Assembly (NCBI GenBank): GCA_024636405.1
Contig: JAGXHC010000139.1
Coordinates: 1 to 11,551, forward strand
Length of the DNA: 11,551 bases
Origin: Sulfitobacter sp.
GTDB taxonomy: Bacteria; Pseudomonadota; Alphaproteobacteria; Rhodobacterales; Rhodobacteraceae
Direction: 5' to 3'
Within the stretch, counting starts at the first letter, position 1, and every line of letters begins with the position of its first letter. Position numbers and translations under genes: made by a program. Shown piece after piece: positions 1 through 7,444 of the stretch. Under the pieces are notes generated by a model. The model did no database searches, was not told where the DNA came from, and worked only from the letters and a program-made list of their open reading frames with translations.

Positions 1-1
1 A

Positions 2-1189
2 TTGGTTGAGGGAACGGGCGTGGGCCGCGAAGTTTATGTGCGGTCAAAAAACGTGGCGACCCAGGAAATCACGTTGAATTCACCGCTCTATGATGCGGTG
101 GGGACACAGAATTTTACCTTCCGGAAATTCCGGCACATGGTCGATTTTGGCGGTTTCGATTCACTCAGCAAATTCGTGATGGCCGATATCGAATTTCAGT
201 GCAACAACCGGTGCAGCGGGATCAATCTGGCGCCGTCGGGGTCGATCTTTCACCTGCGCGACAGTTTCATCAGCCGACCAAAGGACCGCGGCGTGACCTC
301 GATCGGGGGGGGCTGTCAGGGCATGTTCATTGATCATTGTCAGTTTCTGTCAGCCGAAGACGCGCTGACCGTGCCGAACCGCAAGACGATCGCGATCAAC
401 ACCAATGCCAACGATGTGAAGCTGCGCAACAACAGGGCCACAAAGTTTCGCCATTTCGCGATTGTCGCCGGGGGCAACAGCATCATCACCGGCAACCACT
501 TCTTTCAGGGCGATTCCGTGGCCAATGGCATCCGGTCTGCGGGGCTGATCCTTGCATCATCGCACACCAGCGCGATTGTGACGGCCAACTACGTCGACAA
601 CTGCTTTATTGAGTGGACCAACGAGCTTGACCCCTATCCCGCGTTCAACACCGAATATTCGTTCAGCGCGCTCAGCCTTTCGGACAATATCTTTTTGTCG
701 GGGGATGTGGCGCCGTGGTTCAGCTATCTGGTGGTGCGCCCCCATGGGGCAGGGCATTTCCTGAGCGGGGTGAACATCACTGGCAACCGGTTCCGCAGCA
801 TCAACGGGTTGATTGATCAGGCAGAGCGGGTGGACACCAGCTTTGCCGGGTTGGACATGTCACGGTGCAAGAATGTTGTGATGCGGGGCAATTCGTTTCA
901 CGCAGTCAGCAAGCAGGTATCCAACGCGGTTGAGATCGAACACGTCGAATCGACGCCGTCCACGACCTGGACCGTGGACACGGACGGGCTGTTGCCGTTC
1001 GGGGGTCAGGCGCTGAATGTGGACAGCGTGGTGGCACATGGCGCAATTCGGAACGCGAACAATGTCGCCCAATTCGTGACGCCATATGTGAAGCTGGCCG
1101 AAGGTCCGAACAGGGACAAGATCGAGCTGATCTGGCCGACACCCGTCAAGGGCAAGGTGTTAGTTGTCGCGCGCATGGATAACCGCTGA
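2..1189 (+). CDS. Right-handed beta-helix repeat protein, pectate-lyase/tailspike-like (5' partial)
   Basis: The frame is open from the left edge to a TGA at 1187-1189, so this is the C-terminal ~395 residues of a longer protein. The TTG at position 2 is probably internal. The visible part has the spaced hydrophobic-x-x-N pattern of parallel beta-helix coils: LRNN (~141), ITGNHF (~162), VTANY (~193), LSDNIF (~226), ITGNRF (~259) and MRGNSF (~294), about 25-35 residues apart. The last ~60 residues lose this pattern and may form a cap or small sandwich. Such folds occur in polysaccharide lyases, glycosyl hydrolase 28-related proteins and phage tailspikes. They usually act on or bind extracellular polysaccharide, but no catalytic residues can be assigned here. 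It ends in a strong hairpin shared with the convergent gene. Fold class is fairly sure; substrate and localisation are unknown because the N-terminus is missing. Confidence 0.75.
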   Translation: MVEGTGVGREVYVRSKNVATQEITLNSPLYDAVGTQNFTFRKFRHMVDFGGFDSLSKFVMADIEFQCNNRCSGINLAPSGSIFHLRDSFISRPKDRGVTSIGGGCQGMFIDHCQFLSAEDALTVPNRKTIAINTNANDVKLRNNRATKFRHFAIVAGGNSIITGNHFFQGDSVANGIRSAGLILASSHTSAIVTANYVDNCFIEWTNELDPYPAFNTEYSFSALSLSDNIFLSGDVAPWFSYLVVRPHGAGHFLSGVNITGNRFRSINGLIDQAERVDTSFAGLDMSRCKNVVMRGNSFHAVSKQVSNAVEIEHVESTPSTTWTVDTDGLLPFGGQALNVDSVVAHGAIRNANNVAQFVTPYVKLAEGPNRDKIELIWPTPVKGKVLVVARMDNR

Positions 1190-1216
1190 TCGCCTCGGCA
1201 ATTTGCGGCAATTGCC

Positions 1217-1246
1217 CCGCCCCGTCTGCTGTTGCAGGCGGGGCGG
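1217..1246. terminator. Strong hairpin between convergent genes, likely bidirectional terminator
   Basis: A 13-bp GC-rich stem (1217-1229 with 1234-1246, one G-T pair) closes a TGTT loop. It lies between the stop of the beta-helix gene and the stop of the minus-strand barrel gene. There is no good T-run on either side, so it may work with Rho or as a transcript 3'-end stabiliser. Confidence 0.6.
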
Positions 1247-1253
1247 TTGCGGT

Positions 1254-1925
1254 TCAGAATTCTCGCCAGAGGCCCAGTTTGATTGCGGTGTCCCGGGCCC
1301 TGCCAAAAGGGGTTTCCACGCCGACCTGAATGCGAAATTTGCTTTCACCCGGACGGTAGACGACAGAGGGCGCGAGGGTGCCGGTGCTGCCGTTGAAATC
1401 CCGCATGAGGTAAATCTGGAGCATGCCTGTGGTGTTTTCAGTGAAATTGAACCCCAGCGTCCCATCCACTTTTGCAACATGTGCGCCATTGCCCAGATCC
1501 CATTTTATGGAGGTGTCCACCGCCGTCCATCCCGCCATATCGCGCAGCGTCAGGCCACGCCCCCATGATAATCCGGTCTTGAGATGCGGCGTGATCCGCT
1601 CACCTGACCAACTGGCCCCTGCCCCGATCTCATAGGCCCAGACATTTGCGGAATCGCCCCATCGAAGCGGGCGGCGCACAAAAGCGGTCCCGGTGCCCGA
1701 CTGCACCCCGAAACGGTCCAGACCCATCGCAATGTCGACACCGATGGTTATGTCATCGCGCAGCCCATATTCAAAAAAGGTAGTCTGTCCGGTTTCGTAA
1801 TACCAATTGGTCGTGAAAGAGAGCGACGTGAATGTCGCCCCCTTTTCGCGCAGCCACGCCCCCGCTGTCAGCGGTGGGGCCGTGGATAGAATCAACACAA
1901 ACAGCAGTATTCCAAGATTACGCAT
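1254..1925 (-). CDS. Secreted small beta-barrel-like outer membrane protein, unknown function
   Basis: A 223-residue protein. It starts at ATG 1925-1923, preceded by a GAGG ribosome site (about 1934-1931) at good distance. The N-terminus is a clear Sec signal peptide: short MRN, a hydrophobic core of ~15 residues, and a TAGA cleavage site near residue 23. The mature part is a succession of short alternating-hydrophobicity, glycine- and aromatic-rich strands separated by polar turns, without hydrophobic helices. It ends in Arg-Glu-Phe, and a terminal Phe is typical of barrels recognised by the BAM machinery. This suggests a transmembrane beta-barrel of roughly 8-10 strands. No cysteines or catalytic motif stand out. 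I do not recognise a named family, and a soluble periplasmic beta protein is the main alternative. It stands alone between two terminators, so it is probably monocistronic. Three phased GGTTA repeats lie just upstream. Confidence 0.7.
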   Translation of the reverse strand: MRNLGILLFVLILSTAPPLTAGAWLREKGATFTSLSFTTNWYYETGQTTFFEYGLRDDITIGVDIAMGLDRFGVQSGTGTAFVRRPLRWGDSANVWAYEIGAGASWSGERITPHLKTGLSWGRGLTLRDMAGWTAVDTSIKWDLGNGAHVAKVDGTLGFNFTENTTGMLQIYLMRDFNGSTGTLAPSVVYRPGESKFRIQVGVETPFGRARDTAIKLGLWREF

Positions 1926-1948
1926 CGCGACCTCACGGGGGCGATGAT

Positions 1949-1975
1949 GGTTAATGACGGTTAATAAAAGGTTAT
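1949..1975 (-). promoter_or_regulatory. CtrA-like TTAA repeats upstream of the barrel gene
   Basis: GGTTA occurs at 1949, 1959 and 1970, so the repeats are 10 and 11 bp apart. Read on the minus strand, 1975-1959 is ATAA-N7-TTAACC. This matches the alphaproteobacterial CtrA site TTAA-N7-TTAAC in all but the first base. A second TTAACC half site follows 10 bp further on. It lies about 25-50 bp ahead of the start codon at 1925. Binding is inference from the motif only. Confidence 0.3.
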
Positions 1976-2012
1976 CTCAGAACAGGCATCAATCTGCGGC
2001 CGCTCGAACACG

Positions 2013-2044
2013 AAAAGGCCCGAAGCGATTGCTCCGGGCCTTTT
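2013..2044. terminator. Bidirectional intrinsic terminator
   Basis: AAAAGGCCCG (2013-2022) pairs perfectly with CGGGCCTTTT (2035-2044). The loop contains a further AGC/GCT pairing. The T-run continues to 2045 on plus, and the A-run gives a U-tract on minus. It lies 22 bases past the stop of the minus-strand PLDc_N-like gene, so it most likely ends that transcript. Confidence 0.85.
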
Positions 2045-2066
2045 TGCCTGCTGTTAAGCGCCGCTG

Positions 2067-2252
2067 TCAGACGCGCGCGGCGTTTCCGCGTGGCCCAGCG
2101 ATAAGCCATGCGATAAAGCCCAGGATTGGCAGGACCAGTATGACAAGGGTCCAGACGATCTTGGCCGCGGTTGAGCTGCTTGAGGTCAGAACCTGATAGA
2201 TTGCGTAAATGTCAGCGATGAGGACGATCAGTCCAAAAATTCCATATTCCAT
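2067..2252 (-). CDS. PLDc_N-domain small membrane protein
   Basis: A 61-residue protein. The upstream in-frame extension is rejected because ATG 2252-2250 has a GGAG ribosome site (2263-2260) seven bases ahead and the family starts here. It has two hydrophobic helices: residues ~3-20 (with IYAIYQVL at the end) and ~32-51. They are joined by a short polar SSSSTAAK linker, with a K-x-x-W-x-L-x-x-x-x-LP-x-x-G pattern in the second. This is the layout of the 'phospholipase D nuclease N-terminal / cardiolipin synthase N-terminal' domain, here without any catalytic domain. Stand-alone copies are common inner-membrane proteins with no proven role. The C-terminal AGPRGNAARV tail is basic and likely cytoplasmic. 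It is divergent from the PRC-barrel gene at 2491 and shares its ~240-bp control region. Confidence 0.8.
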   Translation of the reverse strand: MEYGIFGLIVLIADIYAIYQVLTSSSSTAAKIVWTLVILVLPILGFIAWLIAGPRGNAARV

Positions 2253-2298
2253 TGTGAGGCTCCATTCTGAATTGCTGTGCAAATAGCTGTGGTCAAAT

Positions 2299-2324
2299 AA
2301 CAATTCATAACGCGAAATTGTTCC
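2299..2324 (-). promoter_or_regulatory. Possible ECF-type promoter for the PLDc_N gene
   Basis: The minus strand reads GGAAC (2324-2320), 17 bases, then TGTT (2302-2299), close to the alphaproteobacterial EcfG form GGAAC-N16/17-CGTT. This would put a transcript start some 40 bases before the ATG at 2252. Many Rhodobacterales lack EcfG, so this is only a candidate. Confidence 0.22.
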
Positions 2325-2490
2325 CAAACGTGCGGACGCCCCCCATGTGGCCCCGGCGCCCTGCGCAGTTGTACCCCGTCGAACCCGAGGCTGCATGGGC
2401 GAAATACAGCCGCAGAACGCGCAGGGCCGGAACGGGCATTGCCAGTTTGGCGTTGCAACAACAGGCAATCAACAAAGAAGGGAACACGCT

Positions 2491-2844
2491 ATGAATGACA
2501 TGTCTTCTGCTTCGATGGTTTCTTCACAGGACGTGAATGGAACCACCGTTTATGGGGCCGATGGGAATGATATCGGCCATATTGACCATCTGATGATCGA
2601 CAAGAAATCCGGCAATGTGGCCTATGCGGTCATGGGATTTGGCGGCTTCTTGGGGTTGGGTGAGGAACATCATCCGGTGCCTTGGAATGCGCTGCGCTAT
2701 GACACACAGCGCGACGGTTTCATCACCGACATCACTGAAAGCCAACTGCAGGGCGCGCCGACGCGCAATGATGGCTGGCAGCGTGACCGCGACTGGGAAC
2801 AGCGCACCTTTGATCACTACGGCGTCCCATATTACTGGATCTGA
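2491..2844 (+). CDS. PRC-barrel domain protein
   Basis: A 117-residue protein. ATG 2491 is chosen over the longer open frame because an AGAAGGGA ribosome site (2477-2484) sits 6-7 bases ahead and the family homology begins here. Residues ~12-88 form one PRC-barrel: SQDVNGTTVYGADGNDIG, then HIDHLMIDKKSGNVAYAV, then GFGGFLGLGEEHHPVPW and a closing DITESQLQGAP. This is the typical small soluble beta-barrel of bacterial PRC proteins, which bind partner proteins or RNA (as in RimM) or occur as stress-associated single-domain proteins. The C-terminal ~30 residues are charged and aromatic (RDRDWEQRTFDHYGVPYYWI) and unlike the barrel. There is no signal peptide, so it is cytoplasmic. It is followed at once by a strong terminator and is thus monocistronic. 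The role in this organism is unknown; a stress function is inference from its neighbours. Confidence 0.85.
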   Translation: MNDMSSASMVSSQDVNGTTVYGADGNDIGHIDHLMIDKKSGNVAYAVMGFGGFLGLGEEHHPVPWNALRYDTQRDGFITDITESQLQGAPTRNDGWQRDRDWEQRTFDHYGVPYYWI

Positions 2845-2862
2845 CCCTGACCGCACAGCAAT

Positions 2863-2889
2863 AAAGTGGGCGCACACAGCGCCCACTTT
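2863..2889 (+). terminator. Rho-independent terminator of the PRC-barrel gene
   Basis: A perfect 11-bp stem (2863-2873 with 2879-2889) closes an ACACA loop. The stem ends in TTT and two more T follow. It is 19 bases after the stop codon of the PRC-barrel gene. Confidence 0.88.
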
Positions 2890-2976
2890 TTGTGTGTGCG
2901 ATGTGAATGTTGGCGCGCTTCAGGGTAATTGGAATGAACGCTCGCAGTTACGATATGCGCCCGTGCGGGAAGCCCC

Positions 2977-3004
2977 TTGCACCTAAGACTTGCGCGACTA
3001 CACT
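2977..3004 (+). promoter_or_regulatory. Sigma-70-like promoter for the GlsB-like gene
   Basis: TTGCAC (2977-2982), a 16-base spacer, then TACACT (2999-3004), ending 39 bases before the ATG at 3044. The preceding C makes CTTG, so a heat-shock sigma (RpoH) reading is also possible. It is the best match in the intergenic stretch. Confidence 0.45.
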
Positions 3005-3043
3005 CAGTTTCCAAGAACCCCGAACAAGAACAGGAAGACCGAT

Positions 3044-3313
3044 ATGGAAGAACTGCTGCAAGCCGTTGGTGTAATTATCTTTGTGCTGCTGGCCGTTATC
3101 GGGCTGGTTGCCGGGTGGCTGGCCGGGATGATCACGGGACGGCACAAGCTGGCCTTTGCATTGCTTGGCCTTGTGGGTGCCGTGTTGGCACCGATCTTGC
3201 TTGCCATTCTGGGCATTGGCGCTTTGGCGGCGGGCGGCGTGATCGCGGTGATCATCGCGGGGCTGATTGGTGCAGCACTGTTGCTGATGATCGGCAAGAT
3301 GATCTTCGATTGA
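3044..3313 (+). CDS. GlsB/YeaQ/YmgE-like small membrane protein
   Basis: An 89-residue, almost wholly hydrophobic protein. ATG 3044 is chosen over the upstream in-frame ATG at 2990. AGGAAG (3032-3037) lies six bases ahead, and the upstream stretch (RDYTQFPRTPNKNRK) is polar and overlaps the proposed promoter. Predicted helices are ~5-30 (ending in the GWLAGMITG turn), ~37-58 and ~60-86. The G-W-L-A-G turn, basic loop GRHK and following LLGLVGAVLAPILL helix resemble the transglycosylase-associated (GlsB/YeaQ/YmgE) family of small inner-membrane stress proteins. The third helix is longer and more alanine/isoleucine-rich than usual, so the family call is moderate. It would sit in the cytoplasmic membrane. 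No enzymatic residues are visible, and despite the family name no transglycosylase activity is implied. Confidence 0.7.
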   Translation: MEELLQAVGVIIFVLLAVIGLVAGWLAGMITGRHKLAFALLGLVGAVLAPILLAILGIGALAAGGVIAVIIAGLIGAALLLMIGKMIFD

Positions 3314-3330
3314 TGCTTCGACGCTCATCG

Positions 3331-3354
3331 TGTCCGCGCATTTTCGCGCGGACA
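3331..3354. terminator. Hairpin between convergent GlsB-like gene and uvrB
   Basis: A 9-bp GC-rich stem (3331-3339 with 3346-3354) closes a 6-base ATTTTC loop. It lies between the stops at 3313 (plus) and 3382 (minus). Neither side has a T-run, so termination is probable but unproven. Confidence 0.5.
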
Positions 3355-3381
3355 GAATGGGACGTGTATGGCCGCTGAACC

Positions 3382-5586
<2,205 letters not shown>

Positions 5587-5615
5587 GGGCAGCGGTCCTT
5601 GGTGGGGTGCTCCAT

Positions 5616-5665
5616 AGGTGTCATTTTTGCCCGCAGGTTCAAGGGTTCATGGTGGCATGACACCT
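5616..5665. repeat. 9-bp inverted repeat in the uvrB leader
   Basis: AGGTGTCAT (5616-5624) is exactly inverted as ATGACACCT (5657-5665), with 32 bases between. The loop contains the direct pair GTTC-N4-GTTC. It lies 30-80 bases before uvrB and could be an operator, a leader-RNA stem or chance. Confidence 0.4.
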
Positions 5666-5703
5666 GAATCTGTCGGCAGAGACCGGCAAAAACCGGGTTG
5701 CGG

Positions 5704-5988
5704 CTATTTCATCAGGCGCTTGCGGTTGGCGTGAACCTTGCGGTTGAGCGGCGCGATGGCGGCCGTGAGGATCTGGTCAGGTCGCTGCCCGGCCATAACA
5801 GCAGCGCTTGCTGCGGCGTAGGATTTGGCCATCGCGGGGCCCTTTTCCGATACCATTCGGTTGTTTTCACCCCGGCGGGCGGGAATGGCGCCCGCCATGC
5901 CAAGAAGGCGCAGCGCCATCACAGTCTGGGTTTCTATCATCAGGGTGGTCATGCTGGCATGCAGGGCGAGCATTGAAAGGGGGTTCAT
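5704..5988 (-). CDS. Small conserved Rhodobacterales-type protein of unknown function
   Basis: A 94-residue protein with a strong start: GGAGG (5998-5994) lies five bases before ATG 5988-5986. The first ~35 residues form a probable amphipathic, methionine-rich helix ([28 protein letters not shown]). A G-E-N-x-R-M-x-x-E-K-x-x-A motif follows at ~40-53, then an alanine-rich helix ([10 protein letters not shown]). The end is basic, [15 protein letters not shown] recognise this layout from short Rhodobacteraceae proteins often auto-labelled 'antifreeze protein'. That label has no functional support, and the helix pattern is closer to small phasin-like proteins. No signal peptide or cofactor motif is seen, so it is likely cytoplasmic. 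It is on the same strand as uvrB, 118 bases upstream, but co-transcription is uncertain. Confidence 0.75.
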   Translation of the reverse strand: MNPLSMLALHASMTTLMIETQTVMALRLLGMAGAIPARRGENNRMVSEKGPAMAKSYAAASAAVMAGQRPDQILTAAIAPLNRKVHANRKRLMK

Positions 5989-6019
5989 TTTTGCCTCCGG
6001 GCATTTGATCGTATATATG

Positions 6020-6038
6020 TATGCCGCATTGCAGCATA
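6020..6038. promoter_or_regulatory. 19-bp quasi-palindrome in divergent control region
   Basis: TATGCCGCATTGCAGCATA is symmetric about 6029 except for one base pair (6025/6033). It lies in the gap between the minus gene starting at 5988 and the plus gene starting at 6131. This is the right size and place for a dimeric repressor operator; the regulator is unknown. Confidence 0.35.
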
Positions 6039-6071
6039 GGAAAGGAAGAAAATGCGCGACGTCGCGTACTC

Positions 6072-6100
6072 TTGCCCCTTGCGGCGGAATGGCTGATAAA
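6072..6100 (+). promoter_or_regulatory. Candidate promoter of the NDUFS4-GNAT unit
   Basis: TTGCCC (6072-6077), a 17-base spacer, then GATAAA (6095-6100), about 30 bases before the ATG at 6131. It is the best sigma-70-like pair in the intergenic region, but the -10 is imperfect. Confidence 0.4.
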
Positions 6101-6130
6101 CACTCAGACCCTCAGTACCCGGAGCCTTTC

Positions 6131-6442
6131 ATGCGCGCACGTATTTACCAACCTGCCCGGACCGCGATGTCCTCCGGTTCTGCGAAAACCCATGTCTGGC
6201 TGCTGGAATTCCCGCAAGACAGTGCACGTGAGGTTGATCCGCTGATGGGCTGGACGTCTTCCGACGATACCCAAAGCCAGGTGCAGATCCGGTTCGAGAC
6301 CAAGGAAGCAGCCGTCGAATATGCCCGCGAAAACGGTATTGATGCGGTGATCCAGGATCCGCAAAAGCGCAAACCAAACATCCGCCCCGGCGGCTACGGC
6401 GAAAACTTCGCGACCTTCCGGCGTGGGGCATGGACGCACTAG
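6131..6442 (+). CDS. NADH dehydrogenase accessory subunit NDUFS4-like (ETC complex I subunit)
   Basis: A 103-residue protein. ATG 6131 is preceded by GGAG (6121-6124) with a six-base gap. Upstream in-frame sequence lacks homology and is rejected. The body matches the NDUFS4 / 'ETC complex I subunit conserved region' family: [10 protein letters not shown] at the start, [10 protein letters not shown] (~21-30), a [20 protein letters not shown] block (~36-55) corresponding to the family's W-x-S/P-x-D core, [15 protein letters not shown] (~55-69), and the closing P-G-x-Y-G-x-N-F ... R-x-G-x-W-T-H. In alphaproteobacteria, as in mitochondria, this small matrix/cytoplasm-side subunit stabilises the NADH-dehydrogenase module of complex I. 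It is encoded apart from the nuo cluster here, which is usual. It overlaps the next gene by 13 bases. Confidence 0.9.
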   Translation: MRARIYQPARTAMSSGSAKTHVWLLEFPQDSAREVDPLMGWTSSDDTQSQVQIRFETKEAAVEYARENGIDAVIQDPQKRKPNIRPGGYGENFATFRRGAWTH

Positions 6443-6942
6443 TCAAACCCATTATCCGCGAAGAACATGCGACCACGCCAGACGTGGCCGCCTTGCTGGC
6501 GTATCATGTCGCCACGATGCAGGCCGGCAGTCCCGAAGAAAGCTGTCATGTGATGTCAGGTGATGCACTGTCAGAGGCCGGTGTGACCCTTCTGACGCTG
6601 CGGGACGGGGCGGGTCGGCTGCTTGGCATCGGGGCGCTCAAGGAAATCAGCATCGGCACCGCCACACGGCACGGTGAGATCAAATCCATGCACACCGCCG
6701 CGCAGGCACGTGGTCGGGGCGTCGGGGCAACGATCCTGCGCGCCCTGATCGACGTCGCGCGGCAGGCCGGACTTGCGCAGATCAGTCTGGAAACCGGCAG
6801 CGGAGAGGCGTTTGTTTCCGCGCGCAAGCTTTACCTTACGCATGGATTTGACTTCTGCGCCCCATTTGGCAGCTATTCGTCCGATCCGCTTAGCGTGTTC
6901 ATGACGCGCGCCACCCGGTCGGAAGACGGCGATGTCACCTAA
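6430..6942 (+). CDS. GNAT family N-acetyltransferase
   Basis: A 170-residue protein that starts inside the end of the NDUFS4-like gene (13-bp overlap, different frame). No clear ribosome site lies ahead, so translational coupling is likely. It has the GNAT fold order: beta strands around VTLLTLRDG and [10 protein letters not shown], the acetyl-CoA pyrophosphate loop A-R-G-R-G-V-G-A (~93-100) followed by helix [14 protein letters not shown], then [23 protein letters not shown] (~118-140). The C-terminal [14 protein letters not shown] signature (~145-158) places it with the small PhnO/YafP-like acetyltransferases annotated as 'putative acetyltransferase'. The acceptor substrate is unknown; small amines or amino-acid analogues are likely in this branch. 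It is cytosolic. No terminator is evident in the ~130 bases downstream before the tRNA promoter. Confidence 0.88.
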   Translation: MDALVKPIIREEHATTPDVAALLAYHVATMQAGSPEESCHVMSGDALSEAGVTLLTLRDGAGRLLGIGALKEISIGTATRHGEIKSMHTAAQARGRGVGATILRALIDVARQAGLAQISLETGSGEAFVSARKLYLTHGFDFCAPFGSYSSDPLSVFMTRATRSEDGDVT

Positions 6943-7077
6943 CCTGCCTTTGCATCTGCCCTGTTGTCGCGGCCCAATTTGACGCGGTCGCACGCGCGCG
7001 CCCCTCTACCGCAGCTTTGAACGCGCAGGAAAAATGCGACAATCGGTGATTGGCATTCATGACGGGCATCAACCACG

Positions 7078-7106
7078 TTGACATGCCCGGACAAAGTGAA
7101 TGATAC
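7078..7106 (+). promoter_or_regulatory. Near-consensus sigma-70 promoter of tRNA-Arg
   Basis: TTGACA (7078-7083), exactly 17 bases, then TGATAC (7101-7106). The predicted start near 7113 is ~9 bases before the mature tRNA. A 7-bp inverted repeat, CGGGCAT (7063-7069) and ATGCCCG (7083-7089), flanks the -35. Confidence 0.75.
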
Positions 7107-7121
7107 AGCCAGTCTAAGTGC

Positions 7122-7199
7122 GGGCCGTTAGCTCAGCTGGATTAGAGCAGGGAACTTCTAATTCTCAGGTCGGGGGTTCGAGTCCTCCACGGCTCGCCA
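7122..7199 (+). tRNA. tRNA-Arg, anticodon TCT
   Basis: A complete cloverleaf can be folded by hand. The acceptor stem is GGGCCGT with ACGGCTC (one G-T pair). The D arm is GCTC/GAGC with a TGG-containing loop. The anticodon stem is GGGAA/TTCTC with loop CTTCTAA, so the anticodon is TCT reading AGA. The five-base variable region is AGGTC. The T arm is GGGGG/CCTCC with loop TTCGAGT. The discriminator is G, and CCA is encoded at 7197-7199. A strong promoter lies just upstream. AGA is a rare codon in GC-rich genomes, so this is normally the low-abundance Arg isoacceptor. Its 3' end is a common integrase target, but no integrase or repeated 3' end is present in this window. Confidence 0.95.
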
Positions 7200-7260
7200 T
7201 TTCATACCCCTTGCAATCGATTTTATTGTATTTTCTTTCGTTTTGCCGAACCATTCCCAC

Positions 7261-7284
7261 CGGGTTCGTCAAGTATCGGACCCG
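7261..7284 (+). terminator. Probable terminator after tRNA-Arg
   Basis: CGGGTTCG (7261-7268) pairs with CGGACCCG (7277-7284, one G-T pair) around an 8-base loop, followed by the T-rich TTTCGTTCTT. It is ~60 bases past the tRNA, and the stretch between is T-rich. Confidence 0.5.
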
Positions 7285-7385
7285 TTTCGTTCTTACGCAA
7301 TTTTCAGCTTCAGCGGGATTGGATTGTAAAAAACGGCACCACTTCATAGCACTGCGCAATCCACCCGATCTTCGAATTAATTGGC

Positions 7386-7391
7386 TATAAT
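7386..7391 (+). promoter_or_regulatory. Consensus -10 box ahead of the LysR gene
   Basis: A perfect TATAAT lies in AT-rich DNA 53 bases before the ATG at 7445. No recognisable -35 is found 16-18 bases upstream (sequence around ACCCGA). A start near 7398 would give a ~47-base leader. Confidence 0.4.
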
Positions 7392-7444
7392 TGCTGCTTT
7401 ACGTGATGTATCGGACATATTTTTCCTGACCGGACTGATCACCC

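Noticed and set aside
2358..2427. 9-bp inverted repeat GCCCTGCGC / GCGCAGGGC upstream of the PRC-barrel gene
   Set aside because: The arms are very GC-rich and 52 bases apart in GC-rich DNA, so chance is likely and no function is suggested.
5637..5648. GTTC-N4-GTTC upstream of uvrB as a LexA (SOS) box
   Set aside because: The alphaproteobacterial LexA box is GTTC-N7-GTTC; here the spacing is 4, on the wrong helical face. No properly spaced pair is found in the leader.
7118..7390. Open frame running through the tRNA-Arg gene (and its minus-strand counterpart)
   Set aside because: Translations containing GGSSPPR or RGGLEPPT are the well-known false proteins produced by reading through tRNA genes.
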